64,000 bases of DNA from Burkholderia cepacia GG4. GTDB lineage: Bacteria; Pseudomonadota; Gammaproteobacteria; Burkholderiales; Burkholderiaceae. Below are positions 35,503 through 46,977 of the stretch, in pieces. The notes beneath the pieces were generated by a model. That model saw nothing but the letters and a program-made list of their open reading frames with translations, was not told the DNA's origin and searched no databases. Position numbers and translations under genes: made by a program. Location: contig NC_018514.1 in NCBI RefSeq assembly GCF_000292915.1, forward strand, positions 2,790,001 through 2,854,000, given 5' to 3'. Each line of letters starts with the position of its first letter. Positions within the stretch are counted from its first letter, which is position 1.

Positions 35503-36207
35503 ATGAAGATCGAAGGTGCAGTGGTATTCGTCACGGGCGCGAACCGCGGGCTTGGCCTCGAGTTCGCGAAGCAGGCGCTCGAACGTGGCGCGCGGAAGGT
35601 GTATGCGGGCGCGCGCGATCCGGCCAGCGTGACGCTGCCGGGCGTGGTGCCCGTGAAGCTCGACGTGACCGATCCGGCGGCAGTGGCCGCGGCCGTCGAC
35701 GCGGCGCGCGACGTCACGCTGCTGATCAACAACGCGGGTATCGCCCGTCTCGGCAGCCTGACCGACGACGGCGCGGTCGACGCATTGCGCGATCATCTCG
35801 AAACCAACGTGTTCGGGATGCTGGCGATGTCGCGCGCGTTCGCGGGAACGCTCGCCAGCCACGGCGGCGGCGCGATCCTGAACGTGCTGTCGGTTGCGAG
35901 CTGGGTGAACCGGCCGATCCTGTCGGGCTACGGCGTGTCGAAATCGGCTGCGTGGGCGCTGACCAACGGGCTGCGGCATTCGCTGCGCGAGCAGCGCACG
36001 CAGGTGGTCGGGCTTCATGCCGGCTTCATCGATACGGACCTGACGCGCGGCCTCGAGGTGCCCAAGGCGACGCCGGCCGACGTCGTGCGCCAGGCGTACG
36101 ACGCGATCGAATCCGGTGCGGAGGAGGTGTCCACCGACGACTTCACTCGGCAGGTGAAGGCCACGCTGTCGGCCGGCGTGTATCTGGACGAGGCGACGCC
36201 GCTCTGA
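35503..36207 (+). CDS. SDR-family oxidoreductase under TetR control
   Basis: A 234-residue classical short-chain dehydrogenase: the cofactor motif TGANRGLG (about residues 11-18) after VVFV, LINNAGIA for the central strand, and the YxxxK active-site pair in SGYGVSKSAAWALTNGLRH, with Ser in LSVASW upstream. The Asp/Arg pattern (YAGARDP) suggests NADP(H). I use the second Met (MKIEGAV), for which AAAGGA is well spaced. The TetR gene is divergent and its operators lie upstream, a common arrangement for detoxifying oxidoreductases. The substrate is unknown. Confidence 0.9.
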   Translation: MKIEGAVVFVTGANRGLGLEFAKQALERGARKVYAGARDPASVTLPGVVPVKLDVTDPAAVAAAVDAARDVTLLINNAGIARLGSLTDDGAVDALRDHLETNVFGMLAMSRAFAGTLASHGGGAILNVLSVASWVNRPILSGYGVSKSAAWALTNGLRHSLREQRTQVVGLHAGFIDTDLTRGLEVPKATPADVVRQAYDAIESGAEEVSTDDFTRQVKATLSAGVYLDEATPL

Positions 36208-36268
36208 CGTCGCCTGCTGCGGAAGACGGCCCGCCGCCCGCGCGTGCGCGCGGCGGGCCTGGCCGTCG

Positions 36269-37471
36269 TCAGGCCGTGGTGTCGATGATGCCCGGGATCT
36301 TCACGTCCGGGTTGACGTCCGCGTCATAGTCGACGCCGGCGATCTCGAAGCCGAACAGGCGCAGGAACTCGGTCTTGTAGCCGGCGAAGTCGGTCATCTC
36401 GTACAGGTTGTCGTTCGTGACCTTGTCCCACATCGCGACGACCTTGCCCTGCACTTGCGGATCGAGCTCCTTGTAGTCCGCGCGCAGACGGCCTTCTTCG
36501 TCGATGTGCGGCGTCGCGCCGTACAGGCTGTCCTTCAGGAGCCCGTACACCTGTTCGATGCAGCCTTCGTGCGTGCCGGTTTCCTTCATCACCTTGAACA
36601 GCAGCGACAGGTAGAGCGGCATCATCGGGATTGCCGAGCTCGCCTGCGTGACGACCGCTTTCAGCACCGACACGCGGGCATCGCCGCCGTGCGCGGCCAG
36701 CTGGTCGCGGATCGACAGCACTTTCTTGTCGAGGTCTTTCTTCGCTTCGCCGATCGAGCCGTTCCAGTAGATGTCGTGCGTGATCTGCTCGCCGAGATAC
36801 GTGAACGCGGTCGTCTTCGCGCCGTCGGCCAGCACGCCGGCTTCATCGAGCGCGTCGATCCACATCTGCCAGTCCTCGCCGCCCATCACGGCGACGGTGC
36901 CGTCGATCTCTTCCTGCGTCGCCGGCTCGAGCGACACTTCGCGGATCACTTCCTTGTCGGTGTCGAGGCCGCGGAACGTGACCGACTTGCCGACCGGCTT
37001 GAGCGTCGAGCTGATCGTTTCGCCCGTCTTCGGATGCGTGCGGCGCGGTGCCGCGAGGCTGTAGACGACCAGATCGACCTTGCCGAGATCCTGCTTGATG
37101 GTGTCGATCGTGATCTGCTTGACCTTGTCGGAGAATGCGTCGCCGTTGATGCTGCGCGCATAGAGCCCCTTTTCCGCGGCGAACTTCTCGAACGCGGCGC
37201 TGTTGTACCAGCCGGCCGTACCGGGTTTCGTTTCGCTGCCGGCGCGCTCGAAGAACACGCCCAGCGTGTCCGCGCCCGAGCCGAATGCGGCCGAGATCCG
37301 GGCGGCGAGGCCGTAGCCGGTCGACGCGCCGATCACGAGCACCTTCTTCGGGCCGTTGGCGATCGGGCCGTGCGAAGTCACGTAGTCGATCTGTTCCTTG
37401 ACGTTGGCTTCGCAGCCGACCGGATGAGTCGTCACGCAGATGAAGCCACGCACGCGCGGTTTGATGATCAT
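36269..37471 (-). CDS. fabV: Enoyl-ACP (trans-2-enoyl-CoA) reductase FabV
   Basis: A 400-residue enzyme matching FabV over its full length: [20 protein letters not shown] at the start, the NADH site [25 protein letters not shown], and the Y-x8-K catalytic pair around [20 protein letters not shown]. It reduces trans-2-enoyl-ACP in the last step of fatty acid elongation in the cytoplasm. FabV is much less sensitive to triclosan than FabI, so it often gives intrinsic resistance; that phenotype is known for relatives and inferred here. It is monocistronic, convergent with the SDR gene, and divergent from the GbsR-type regulator. Confidence 0.97.
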   Translation of the reverse strand: MIIKPRVRGFICVTTHPVGCEANVKEQIDYVTSHGPIANGPKKVLVIGASTGYGLAARISAAFGSGADTLGVFFERAGSETKPGTAGWYNSAAFEKFAAEKGLYARSINGDAFSDKVKQITIDTIKQDLGKVDLVVYSLAAPRRTHPKTGETISSTLKPVGKSVTFRGLDTDKEVIREVSLEPATQEEIDGTVAVMGGEDWQMWIDALDEAGVLADGAKTTAFTYLGEQITHDIYWNGSIGEAKKDLDKKVLSIRDQLAAHGGDARVSVLKAVVTQASSAIPMMPLYLSLLFKVMKETGTHEGCIEQVYGLLKDSLYGATPHIDEEGRLRADYKELDPQVQGKVVAMWDKVTNDNLYEMTDFAGYKTEFLRLFGFEIAGVDYDADVNPDVKIPGIIDTTA

Positions 37472-37581
37472 GGAAACCTCTAGTGAGAAAGGCGGGGACG
37501 GCCTGAAATCGGAAAAATCCCGCGCATTGTAAAGGAAGCGGGCGATCGCGGGCGGGCGCGGCCGGAAGGTGCCGGATCGCC

Positions 37582-37619
37582 CAGTTATTTCTCTCTTGAC
37601 AGAAATAACTGAAATAACT
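37582..37619. promoter_or_regulatory. Operator 1: inverted repeat upstream of the GbsR-type regulator
   Basis: CAGTTATTTCT (37582-37592) and AGAAATAACTG (37601-37611) are perfect 11-bp arms around an 8-bp spacer; a further GAAATAACT follows at 37611-37619. The core TATTTCT-N8-AGAAATA recurs at 38212-38233 before the next operon. Position 13-50 bp upstream of the regulator start suggests autoregulation. Confidence 0.75.
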
Positions 37620-37631
37620 AGATTTCACGAC

Positions 37632-38165
37632 ATGGAACTCACACCGATTGCCGAACGATTCATTCTCCACTGGGGCGAAATGGGCTCACGGTGGGGCGTC
37701 AACCGCACCGTCTCGCAGATTCACGCGCTGCTTTACCTGGCCGGCCGGCCGATCGCGGCCGACGAGATCGCCGAGACGCTCAGCGTCGCACGCTCCAACG
37801 TCAGCACGAGCCTGAAGGAGTTGCAGGCGTGGCGGCTCGCGAAGGTCGTGCATGTGCTCGGCGACCGCCGTGACCACTTCGAGACGTCGACCGACATCTG
37901 GGAGTTGTTCAAGCTGATCGTCGAAGGGCGGCGACAACGCGAGATCGAGCCGACGCTCACGGTGCTGCGCGATTGCCTGACGAATCCGGAGATCGCCAAC
38001 GAGAACCGCGAGACCGAACAGCGCATCCGCGACACGCTGGCGTTCGTCGAGACGCTGACGACCTGGTCGGACGAGATGCTGCGGCTCAAGCCCGACACGC
38101 TGATGAAGGCGCTCGGCATCGGCGCGAAGATCAGCCAGACGGTCAGGCGCAAGCCGTCGAAGTAA
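37632..38165 (+). CDS. GbsR/MarR-family transcriptional regulator
   Basis: A 177-residue regulator. It begins MELTPIAERFILHWGEMGSRWGVNRTVSQIHALLYL (in two blocks), then GRPIAADEIAETLSVARSNVSTSLKELQAW, a winged helix with recognition helix ARSNVSTSLKEL, and a C-terminal helical dimer region. The N-terminal H/G-W-G-x-x-W/G pattern is that of GbsR-type MarR relatives, known in Bacillus for choline sensing; the ligand here is unknown. Two matching operators flank the gene, one before its own start and one before the following four-gene operon, so it probably controls both. A terminator separates it from that operon. Confidence 0.9.
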   Translation: MELTPIAERFILHWGEMGSRWGVNRTVSQIHALLYLAGRPIAADEIAETLSVARSNVSTSLKELQAWRLAKVVHVLGDRRDHFETSTDIWELFKLIVEGRRQREIEPTLTVLRDCLTNPEIANENRETEQRIRDTLAFVETLTTWSDEMLRLKPDTLMKALGIGAKISQTVRRKPSK

Positions 38166-38179
38166 GCGGTAGCGGAAGT

Positions 38180-38202
38180 GCGGGCAGACAGCCCGCTTTT
38201 TT
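38180..38202 (+). terminator. Intrinsic terminator after the GbsR-type gene
   Basis: GCGGGC-AGACA-GCCCGC followed by six T residues, 14 bases after the stop. It makes the following operon dependent on its own promoter, which carries operator 2. Confidence 0.88.
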
Positions 38203-38211
38203 CGGAGTTGA

Positions 38212-38233
38212 TATTTCTGTCATTACAGAAATA
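38212..38233. promoter_or_regulatory. Operator 2: same architecture as operator 1
   Basis: TATTTCTGT-CATT-ACAGAAATA is a perfect inverted repeat, whose core TATTTCT-N8-AGAAATA has exactly the arms and spacing of operator 1 (37586-37607). The right flank (ACTG, then TAAATAG) also matches. It ends 14 bases before the first possible start codon of the next gene, so a bound dimer would block that promoter or ribosome loading region. Confidence 0.78.
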
Positions 38234-38247
38234 ACTGTAAATAGAGG

Positions 38248-39561
38248 ATGAAAGTGAACGCAGTCTTGTCGTCTACCTGCCAGCACGATCGCACCGGCGC
38301 GCGCAGCATGACCGTCCTCGTCTGCGGCGCGAACGGTTTCATCGGGCGGGCCCTGTGTGCGCAACTCGAAGCCGGCGGCCATCGCGTGCTGCGCGGCGTA
38401 CGTCATGCGGCTGGCCCGCGCGACGTCGCGATGGACTTCGCGAAGGATGTCGATCCGCAAGCGTGGCGGGTGCGGCTGGACGGTGTCGACGTCGTGATCA
38501 ATGCGGTCGGCATCCTCGCCGAGCAACGCGGCGCGACGCTCGATGCGGTGCATCGTGCCGCGCCGTGCGCGCTCTTCACCGCGTGCTGCCGCGCGCGGGT
38601 ACGGCGCGTGATCCAGATCTCGGCGCTCGGTGTCGAGCGTGGCGATACGCGGTACTTCACCAGCAAGCATGCAGCCGACCGCTTTCTGCAGACGCTGCCG
38701 ATCGATTGCCGGATCGTGCGTCCCGCGCTCGTCTACGGCGCGGCCGGCGCGTCGGCGCGTTTGTTCCGGATGCTCGCGAGCCTGCCCGTGCAGGTCCTGC
38801 CGGCGGGCGGTCATCAGCGGCTGCGCCCCGTGCATGTCGACGATCTCGCGGAAGTCGTCGCGCGGTGCGTCGATGCGCCGGCGGCCGGTAGCCCGGTGAT
38901 CGACGTGGTCGGCAACGACGAGGTCGAATACCGCGAGATGCTGGCTCGCTACCGCGCCGCACTGGGGTTTCCGCCCGCCGCCTGCGTGACGCTGCCGGGC
39001 CCGCTGGCCGGCGCGGCGGCCGTGCTGCTCGGCATGCTGCCCGGCGCGATGTTCACGCGCGACACATGGACGATGCTGCGCGGCGGGAACACCGGCGATC
39101 CGGCGGCTGCCACGGCCGTGCTCGGCCGGCCGCCGCGCGGCGTCGGCGGGTTCATCGGCGCCGACGCCACCGCGCTGCGGCGCGACGCGCTCGCGATGTG
39201 GCAGCACCCGTTGCTGCTGGGTGCACTCGCGATCGTCTGGATCTGGACGGCGATCGCCAGCGCATTCATCCATCCGCTGCAAGCGAGCCTCGCGCTGCTC
39301 GCCCATGCGCACCTGACGGGGCTGCCCGCGCTGATCGCGCTCTACGCGGCCAGCGCGCTGGACTTCGCGTTCGGCATCGCGACCGTCGCCGCGCCGTCGC
39401 GGCGCCTGTGGGTCGCGCAAGGCGCGCTGATCGTCGCGTATTCGGCCGTCATCGCGGTCACGATGCCCGGCCTGCTGGCCGAACCGTTCGGCCCCGTGCT
39501 CAAGAACGTGCCGATTCTCGCGATCCTGTTGATGCTGTTTTCAGAAGAAGAACACGCATGA
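38248..39561 (+). CDS. SDR (NAD-dependent epimerase-like) protein fused to a DoxX-like membrane domain
   Basis: A 437-residue fusion. The N-terminal Rossmann domain begins TVLVCGANGFIGRALCAQLE (G-x-x-G-x-x-G) and continues like atypical NmrA/epimerase SDRs (VINAVGILAE, IQISALGVE, YFTSKHAADRFL, VRPALVYGAAG). From about residue 315, four hydrophobic segments (LLLGALAIVWIWTAIASAFI and others) resemble the DoxX-like family. The start is uncertain: the ATG at 38248 lies directly against GAGG, and the ATG at 38308 gives a cleaner N-terminus. It is the first gene of a four-gene operon and ends in an ATGA overlap with the next. Function is unknown; NAD(P)-dependent membrane chemistry is plausible. 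Confidence 0.85.
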   Translation: MKVNAVLSSTCQHDRTGARSMTVLVCGANGFIGRALCAQLEAGGHRVLRGVRHAAGPRDVAMDFAKDVDPQAWRVRLDGVDVVINAVGILAEQRGATLDAVHRAAPCALFTACCRARVRRVIQISALGVERGDTRYFTSKHAADRFLQTLPIDCRIVRPALVYGAAGASARLFRMLASLPVQVLPAGGHQRLRPVHVDDLAEVVARCVDAPAAGSPVIDVVGNDEVEYREMLARYRAALGFPPAACVTLPGPLAGAAAVLLGMLPGAMFTRDTWTMLRGGNTGDPAAATAVLGRPPRGVGGFIGADATALRRDALAMWQHPLLLGALAIVWIWTAIASAFIHPLQASLALLAHAHLTGLPALIALYAASALDFAFGIATVAAPSRRLWVAQGALIVAYSAVIAVTMPGLLAEPFGPVLKNVPILAILLMLFSEEEHA

Positions 39562-40028
39562 ATACCTATCTCGTCATCAAGGCGCTTCATATCCTGTCCT
39601 CGGTGCTGCTGGTCGGCACGGGATTCGGCACCGCGTTCTACCTGTTCTTCGCGAACCGCACGCGCTCGGTGCCCGCGATCGCGGCCGTGTCGCGGCTCGT
39701 GGTGCGCGCGGACTGGTGGTTCACGACGCCGGCCGTGATCTTCCAGCCGGCGTCCGGGCTGTGGCTCGCGCACACGGCCGGCTGGCCGTGGCATACGCCG
39801 TGGCTCGTTGCGTCGATCGTGCTGTACGCGATCGCCGGCGCGTGCTGGCTGCCGGTCGTATGGCTGCAGCTCGAACTGGCTGCGATGGCGAAGCTCGCGC
39901 ACGTGAACGGCGCCGCCGCGTTGCCGCAACGGTACTGGCGCTATGCGAAGCGCTGGGAGCTGCTCGGTTATCCGGCGTTCGTCGCGATGCTGGCCGTCTA
40001 TTTCCTGATGGTGGTCAAGCCGATGTAA
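39558..40028 (+). CDS. DUF2269-like integral membrane protein
   Basis: A 156-residue protein with four membrane helices: YLVIKALHILSSVLLVGTGF, a second around FTTPAVIFQPASGLWLA, WLVASIVLYAIAGACWLPVV and LGYPAFVAMLAVYFLMVV. The K-x-x-H-I-L-S/A-x-x-L-L-V-G-T-G opening with its membrane His, and the R-x-Y-x-R-Y-x-K-R-W loop, fit the DUF2269 family of unknown function. Its ATG overlaps the stop of the upstream gene (ATGA), so the two are translationally coupled and may form a complex. No catalytic motif is seen. Confidence 0.85.
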   Translation: MNTYLVIKALHILSSVLLVGTGFGTAFYLFFANRTRSVPAIAAVSRLVVRADWWFTTPAVIFQPASGLWLAHTAGWPWHTPWLVASIVLYAIAGACWLPVVWLQLELAAMAKLAHVNGAAALPQRYWRYAKRWELLGYPAFVAMLAVYFLMVVKPM

Positions 40029-40125
40029 GTGCGCCGCCGCCATACGGGAATGGCGGTGCGGCGCAGTCGAACGCAGTCGATCGATCGTTTCACGATGCTG
40101 GCAATAAAAAGAAGGAGTGCAAATC

Positions 40126-40991
40126 ATGAGATCAAGTGAACTGGTGCTGTACTTCGACGGACGGTGTCCGTTGTGTGTCGCGCAAATACGGCGTCTCGGG
40201 GCCCGGGACGCGCGACACCGGCTGGCTTTCGTCGATATCGCCGAGCCGGGCTTCGATCCGGCGCCGCTGGGCGTCGACCTGTCCGCACTGAATCGCGAGC
40301 TGCACGCGCGCTTGCCCGACGGACGCATGCTGACCGGCGTGGACGGCATCCTGGCAGCCTATACGCTGGTCGGGCGCCGCTGGCCCGTGTGGCTGCTTCG
40401 CGTGCCGGCCATGCGCAAGGCGCTCGCGCCGCTATATCGTCGCTTCGCACGCAACCGGCATGCCGTTTCGCGCTGGCTCGGCCATCATGCGCCAGCGCGC
40501 TGCGACGGGGCGGCGTGCGGGTTGGGCGAGTCTGCCGACGGCACGGGGGCGGAGCGGTCGGTGGGCGACCGCGCGCGCCGCACCGTGGTGCGCTGGATGT
40601 ACGGCACGGCGATCGTGCATCTGCTCGTCGGCGCGGCCGTTCCGTGGGGCGCCGGCGCGGCGTGGCTCGACGCGTATCACCGCGGCGTCGAGCTGTATTT
40701 CTGGGCAGGCGCGGCGCCCGTGGAGGCGCGTGCCCAGCAGATCTGGTGGATGGCCTTGATCGGCGCGACGGTCCAATGCGCGTCGGTCTGGATGCTGGCG
40801 CTCGTCCACCTCGGTAACCGGCTGCGCAGGCGCGAAGTGTGGGGATGGCTGCTGGCCGGACTGTTGATCTGGGCGCCGCAGGACATGCTGTTGTCGTTGC
40901 AGGCGCAGGTATGGCGCCACGTGGCGATCGATGTTGCCGCGCTCGTCGCGATGGTGCCGCCGCTGGTCTGGCTGTGGAGGAGGGATACCGT

Positions 40992-40995
<4 letters not shown>
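40126..40995 (+). CDS. DCC-type thiol oxidoreductase (DUF393/YuxK) fused to membrane helices
   Basis: A 289-residue fusion. The first about 110 residues are a thioredoxin-like DUF393 domain: LVLYFDGRCPLCVAQIRRLGARD has the D-G-x-C-P-L-C motif and ALNRELHARLPDGRMLTGVDG follows as in YuxK. From about residue 150 four hydrophobic helices form a membrane part that resembles the DoxX-like or DUF1206-type bundles of the neighbours. The usual DUF393 protein is stand-alone and about 130 residues, so the fusion is uncommon. A strong AAGGAG precedes the ATG. It overlaps the next gene by ATGA. Probably a redox protein acting at the cytoplasmic membrane face. Confidence 0.85.
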
Positions 40996-43188
<2,193 letters not shown>

Positions 43189-43205
43189 CGCACCCGATGT
43201 CGTGC

Positions 43206-43240
43206 GCAGCGCGGCGGCGTGACGGCTGCCGCCGCGCTGC
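43206..43240. terminator. Strong bidirectional hairpin between convergent genes
   Basis: A perfect 13-bp stem (GCAGCGCGGCGGC with its complement) around a 9-base loop lies between the GST and serine-hydrolase stop codons. There is no T tract on either side, so it is either a transcript-end stabiliser or a weak terminator. Confidence 0.55.
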
Positions 43241-43245
43241 GGCCG

Positions 43246-44646
43246 TCACGTGCCGGATGCCGGCACGGCGTCGAGCACGCGCGCGAGAAACGCCTCGTGA
43301 TTCCACGCGGATTCCGGCCGCGACAGCCCGAGCCGCACGACCACCAGCTCGCGGCTCGGCACCACGCTCACGAACTGCCCTTCATGGCCGACCGCATGAA
43401 ACGCGTCGGCCGGCATCGCGCGCGCCTGCGGATCGCGATCGTTGAACGGCTCCGGCACCTTGACCCACAGCTGCGCGCCGAATTCTTTCCGCGTCGATAG
43501 CGGCGTCGCGCGCGTCAGGTAGCGCACCCAGCCCTCCGGCAGCAGCCGCTGCCCGTTCCACCTGCCGTCCTGCAGCAGCAACTGCCCGAAGCGCGCCCAG
43601 TCGCGCGCGCTCGCATACATGAACGACGCACTGCCGAGCGTGCCGGCCGCATCGGGCTCGAACACCGCGCTGCGCATCCCGAGCGGCGCGAACAGCGCGC
43701 GGCGCGGAAACGCGAGGTAGTCGTCCTCGGTGCCGCCCATCGCTTCGCGCATCACGCGCGCGACGATCGCGCTCGTGCCGCTCGAGTAGTGCCATCGGGT
43801 GCCGGGCGTCGCGGCGAGCGGCTTGGCCGACGCGAAGCGTGCGGTGTCGGGCTGCGTGAACAGCATCACGGCGACGTCGGACAGCGGATCGTCGTAGTCC
43901 TCGTTGAATTGCAGGCCGCTCGTCATCCGCAGCAGCTCGTCGAGCGTGATCGCCGCGCGCGGATCGCCGCCGCCGCGCCATTCGGGCAGCAGCGCCGACG
44001 AATCCGGCGACAGCTTGTGTTGCGCGACCAGCATGCCGACCAGCGCGGCCGTAACGGTCTTCGTCATCGACCAGCCGGGCAGCGGCGTGTCGGCCGTGAA
44101 GCCGGGCGCATACCGTTCGGCGATCACCTGGCCGCGCCACATCACGACGACCGCGCGCGTGCGCCGCGGCCGCGCCGGATCGGGTTCGTCGAATGCGCGG
44201 TCGAGCGCGGTCTGCAGCTTGCTGGCGTCGATGGCGGCGGGCGGTACGGCCGCTGCCGCTTGCGCGGGCGGCGGATCGGCGTCGGGCGGCAGCGCGGCCG
44301 GCAGCACGCCGGGCGACGGCCCGAGCGCGAGCGTGCAGCCGAGCCCGGGCCGGAAGTCAGCCTCGCGTTGCGCGAAGCCGGCGAAGGTCGCGACCGCGCG
44401 ATGGTGCTCGGGATCGAGCGACGGGCGCACCAGTTTCAGCAGCGGATGCACGCCGGCCATGATGTCGACGTCGATCACCGACGCGGCCGGACGGCCTGAA
44501 ACGAACACGCCGGAACACAGTGCCTTCGCGGCATAGCCCGTCGCGATCGGTGCCAGCCGCGACAGCATGTAGCCGGTGTAGCCGACCGCGGCGACGAGCG
44601 CGACTGCGGTACCGCGCAGGATCAGCGATTTGAAGGGGATCGTCAT
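43246..44646 (-). CDS. Beta-lactamase-like serine hydrolase (class C/NylB type)
   Basis: A 466-residue protein with an N-terminal membrane or signal helix (LRGTAVALVAAVGYTGYML). The hydrolase domain has the nucleophile motif S-x-x-K in PGWSMTKTVTAALVG, the Tyr motif in WHYSSGTSAIVARVM, and FHAVGHEGQFVSVVP near the C-terminus where beta-lactamases have K-T-G. The layout resembles 6-aminohexanoate-dimer hydrolases and EstB-like esterases rather than true penicillin hydrolysing enzymes. It probably acts in the periplasm on esters or amides. The open frame extends 21 codons upstream, but GGACGCTCGCGC offers no better ribosome site there. Confidence 0.88.
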   Translation of the reverse strand: MTIPFKSLILRGTAVALVAAVGYTGYMLSRLAPIATGYAAKALCSGVFVSGRPAASVIDVDIMAGVHPLLKLVRPSLDPEHHRAVATFAGFAQREADFRPGLGCTLALGPSPGVLPAALPPDADPPPAQAAAAVPPAAIDASKLQTALDRAFDEPDPARPRRTRAVVVMWRGQVIAERYAPGFTADTPLPGWSMTKTVTAALVGMLVAQHKLSPDSSALLPEWRGGGDPRAAITLDELLRMTSGLQFNEDYDDPLSDVAVMLFTQPDTARFASAKPLAATPGTRWHYSSGTSAIVARVMREAMGGTEDDYLAFPRRALFAPLGMRSAVFEPDAAGTLGSASFMYASARDWARFGQLLLQDGRWNGQRLLPEGWVRYLTRATPLSTRKEFGAQLWVKVPEPFNDRDPQARAMPADAFHAVGHEGQFVSVVPSRELVVVRLGLSRPESAWNHEAFLARVLDAVPASGT

Positions 44647-44805
44647 GCGCGAGCGTCCTCGGTGGCGTGCCGGCCGGCAACGATCCGGCAGTGTCGCAGG
44701 TTCGGGCAAGCGGTGGCAATCGCGGGGGCTGGCGACGCCGGGCGGCGTCGATCAGGCGGCATGTTGCCCGGCGTCTGCGAATCGCATGTGTCGATCGCGC
44801 AGGTT

Positions 44806-44831
44806 CGAACGGGCCGCATGCGGCCCGTTCG
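44806..44831. terminator. 26-bp perfect palindrome after the propeller gene
   Basis: The arms CGAACGGGCCGCA and its exact complement meet without a loop, 10 bases after the stop of the minus-strand propeller gene. As RNA it would form a long hairpin with a forced 4-base loop. No T run follows, so it may be a terminator or a protein-binding palindrome. Confidence 0.5.
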
Positions 44832-44840
44832 CGAGGTGCG

Positions 44841-46013
44841 TCATTGTGCGTTGTTGTTGTCCGAACGCAGGGTCCAGACCGTCGCGGTATTCGTGTTGTC
44901 GTCGACGGCCGCAAATTCCGGCTGGCCCTTGCTGCCTTGCCCGAACGCGAGCCCGAAGGCCGCCCCCGGCACGGTATCGACCTGCATCTGCGCGACGAAG
45001 CGCCCGTCGACCGTGAATTCGACGATCTCGCTCGGCTGCAGCGGGTCGGGGTTGACGGCGTCGCCATTCGCGGTCACGAGATGGCCGTTCGGCGCGAGCG
45101 CCAGCGCGAGCGGGCCGTGCAGGTGCCCCGCGTCGGAGTAGATCATCCGTCCGCGGCCGCCGTCGCGCTTCGTCGTCGCGGCGTTCTGGATCGCGAACAC
45201 CGCGTTGTCGCCGGTGGAGGCGACATACAGGACGTCGATGTTCGGGTCGTACGCGAGGCCGGTCGGGCCGACGACGAGCGCGTTCTGATCGGTCCGGTTC
45301 ACGTAGCCCGACGCGATGATGCGCGAGCTCGACAGCATCCTGACGCCGTCGTCGCCGATCACCAGCTCGATCCGTGCGACCGTCCCGCTCAGTACGTTCG
45401 ACACGAACGCGGTCACGCGCGGGCTGCGGTCGATCACGGTCATGTCCCACGGCCCGTCGAGCAGGGTGCCGCTGGACAATTGCGTGACGAGATTGCCTTG
45501 CGGACCGATGACGAGCAGCGAGCCCGGGGCGACCACGGTCTTGCCGTCCGGCGCGGGGACGTTGCCGACCAGCACGAAGCCGCTGCGCAGTACCGTGAGC
45601 GCGGTCGTCAGGCCGAGATTGCTGCCCTGGAAGAACGTCGTCGGCGTTTTGCCGGACAGCTTCACGATCGTCGTGCCGGTACCTTGCGCGTTCGACGACG
45701 CGTTGAAGTTGGACACGACGACGTCACCCGGTTTCAGCGTGCTCCAGCTCGGCACGCCGCGCGGTACGAACGCGATGCCGTACGGATTGACATCGCCATT
45801 GGCGGGCACGGTCGACTCGGTGATCGCCGAGACCGGCAGGATGGAGTCGCTGCCGCCGGCCCACGCGAAAGCCGACGACAAGGCGACCAGCCCGGCGCCG
45901 CAAGCCGCGCGGCATAGCGTGCGCGCAAGCGTGCGACCGGCGTGCGCGAAGACCGGCGGCTGAGCGGCGAAGACGGGCGGGGCGGGTGAACGACAGGAGG
46001 GGAGAGGGTCCAT
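44841..46013 (-). CDS. Secreted beta-propeller (NHL-like) protein of unknown function
   Basis: A 390-residue exported protein with a long signal region ending in LVALSSAFAWAGGSD. The mature sequence consists of repeats such as NPYGIAFVPRGVPSWSTL, GPTGLAYDPNIDVLYVASTGDN and GPLALALAPNGHLVTANGDA, the pattern of NHL/SMP-30-like propeller blades. No catalytic residues could be assigned. Related proteins are found as single exported proteins in Burkholderia and other beta-proteobacteria. GGAG lies seven bases before the ATG. It is divergent from the HIT gene, with a 288-base promoter region between them. Confidence 0.82.
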   Translation of the reverse strand: MDPLPSCRSPAPPVFAAQPPVFAHAGRTLARTLCRAACGAGLVALSSAFAWAGGSDSILPVSAITESTVPANGDVNPYGIAFVPRGVPSWSTLKPGDVVVSNFNASSNAQGTGTTIVKLSGKTPTTFFQGSNLGLTTALTVLRSGFVLVGNVPAPDGKTVVAPGSLLVIGPQGNLVTQLSSGTLLDGPWDMTVIDRSPRVTAFVSNVLSGTVARIELVIGDDGVRMLSSSRIIASGYVNRTDQNALVVGPTGLAYDPNIDVLYVASTGDNAVFAIQNAATTKRDGGRGRMIYSDAGHLHGPLALALAPNGHLVTANGDAVNPDPLQPSEIVEFTVDGRFVAQMQVDTVPGAAFGLAFGQGSKGQPEFAAVDDNTNTATVWTLRSDNNNAQ

Positions 46014-46301
46014 GGCATGACTCCGGTTGATGATCGCAATCAGTCATCCCGGCTGCCGGCCTGCGCAGCCGACGGGTGTCCGGCGCGGGTTCGCGATCGT
46101 GCAACGCGAACCCACGCTCGAAGTAAACGGATGACGACGGCTGCATATTCCATCCCGTTACGCCTGTTGCATGCGCGCCGGCGCGCATTGTTCGCCGCAA
46201 TGGCGACACGGCCTGACAAGTTGAAATCCGACCCGTCGTCGGCCGATAATCGTCCGGCATCGCTCCCAGTCAAACCGCAACCGGAAAAAACGGAAAACGC
46301 C

Positions 46302-46721
46302 ATGTCCTATGACAACAACAACCCGTTCGCCAGGATCCTGCGCGGCGAACTGCCGTGCGTGAAGGTCGCCGAAGACGACGCGACCCTCGCGATCATGGAT
46401 CTCATGCCGCAGGCCGACGGTCACGTGCTCGTGATCCCGAAGGAGCCGGCCGCGCAGATCTTCGAGTTGTCCGGCGACGCAGCCGCGGCCGGCATCCGCA
46501 TGACGCAGCGCGTCGCGGCGGCCGTGCGCGCGTCGCTCGGGCCGGACGGCGTGTTCATCGGCCAGTTCAACGGCGCGGCGGCAGGCCAGACGGTCCCGCA
46601 CGTGCACTTCCACGTGATCCCGCGCTGGGAAGGCGTCGAGCTGCGCATGCACGCGCGCGACATCGTCGATTCGGCGACGCTCGAGTCGGTCGCGCAGCGG
46701 ATCCGCGCCCGTTTCGTGTAA
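46302..46721 (+). CDS. HIT-family nucleotide hydrolase/transferase
   Basis: A 139-residue HIT protein. NNPFARILRGELPCVKVAED is the usual start, DLMPQADGHVLVIPKEPA the nucleotide-binding region, and PHVHFHVIPRW carries the H-x-H-x-H histidine triad, whose middle His forms the nucleotidyl intermediate. Cytoplasmic HIT proteins cleave AMP-lysine, AMP-amide or dinucleoside substrates. I start at MSYDNNNPF; the earlier part of the frame is a shadow. It is probably monocistronic. Confidence 0.92.
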   Translation: MSYDNNNPFARILRGELPCVKVAEDDATLAIMDLMPQADGHVLVIPKEPAAQIFELSGDAAAAGIRMTQRVAAAVRASLGPDGVFIGQFNGAAAGQTVPHVHFHVIPRWEGVELRMHARDIVDSATLESVAQRIRARFV

Positions 46722-46977
46722 CGCGTGCATGGCCCGCGGCGCAGACCGGCGGCAGCGCACGCGTGCCGCTGCACTGCGGGAGCCTGTTTCGGCGGTCACA
46801 CCAGGTAACACGTGTAACCGCTCGCGAAACTCGGCCCGGCGGCCCCGGCGCTAGACTCCGCGCATTGCTTCATCGAGCGACAGGAAGGGCGGATCGCCCC
46901 TTCGTGCCGGCCGTCGCAGGTCGCGGCGGCACGGCCTTCGCAAGGTGCCATGTGTCCTCTTCGCCGGGAATCGAGCC

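Noticed and set aside
43206..43240. Perfect 13-bp inverted repeat considered as an insertion-sequence end
   Set aside because: There is no second copy, target duplication or transposase gene; its place between two convergent stop codons fits a transcript-end hairpin.
43246..44646. Serine hydrolase as a true class C beta-lactamase (AmpC)
   Set aside because: It lacks the K-T-G triad in the expected place and has the NylB/EstB-like layout, so an antibiotic-resistance role is not supported by the sequence.
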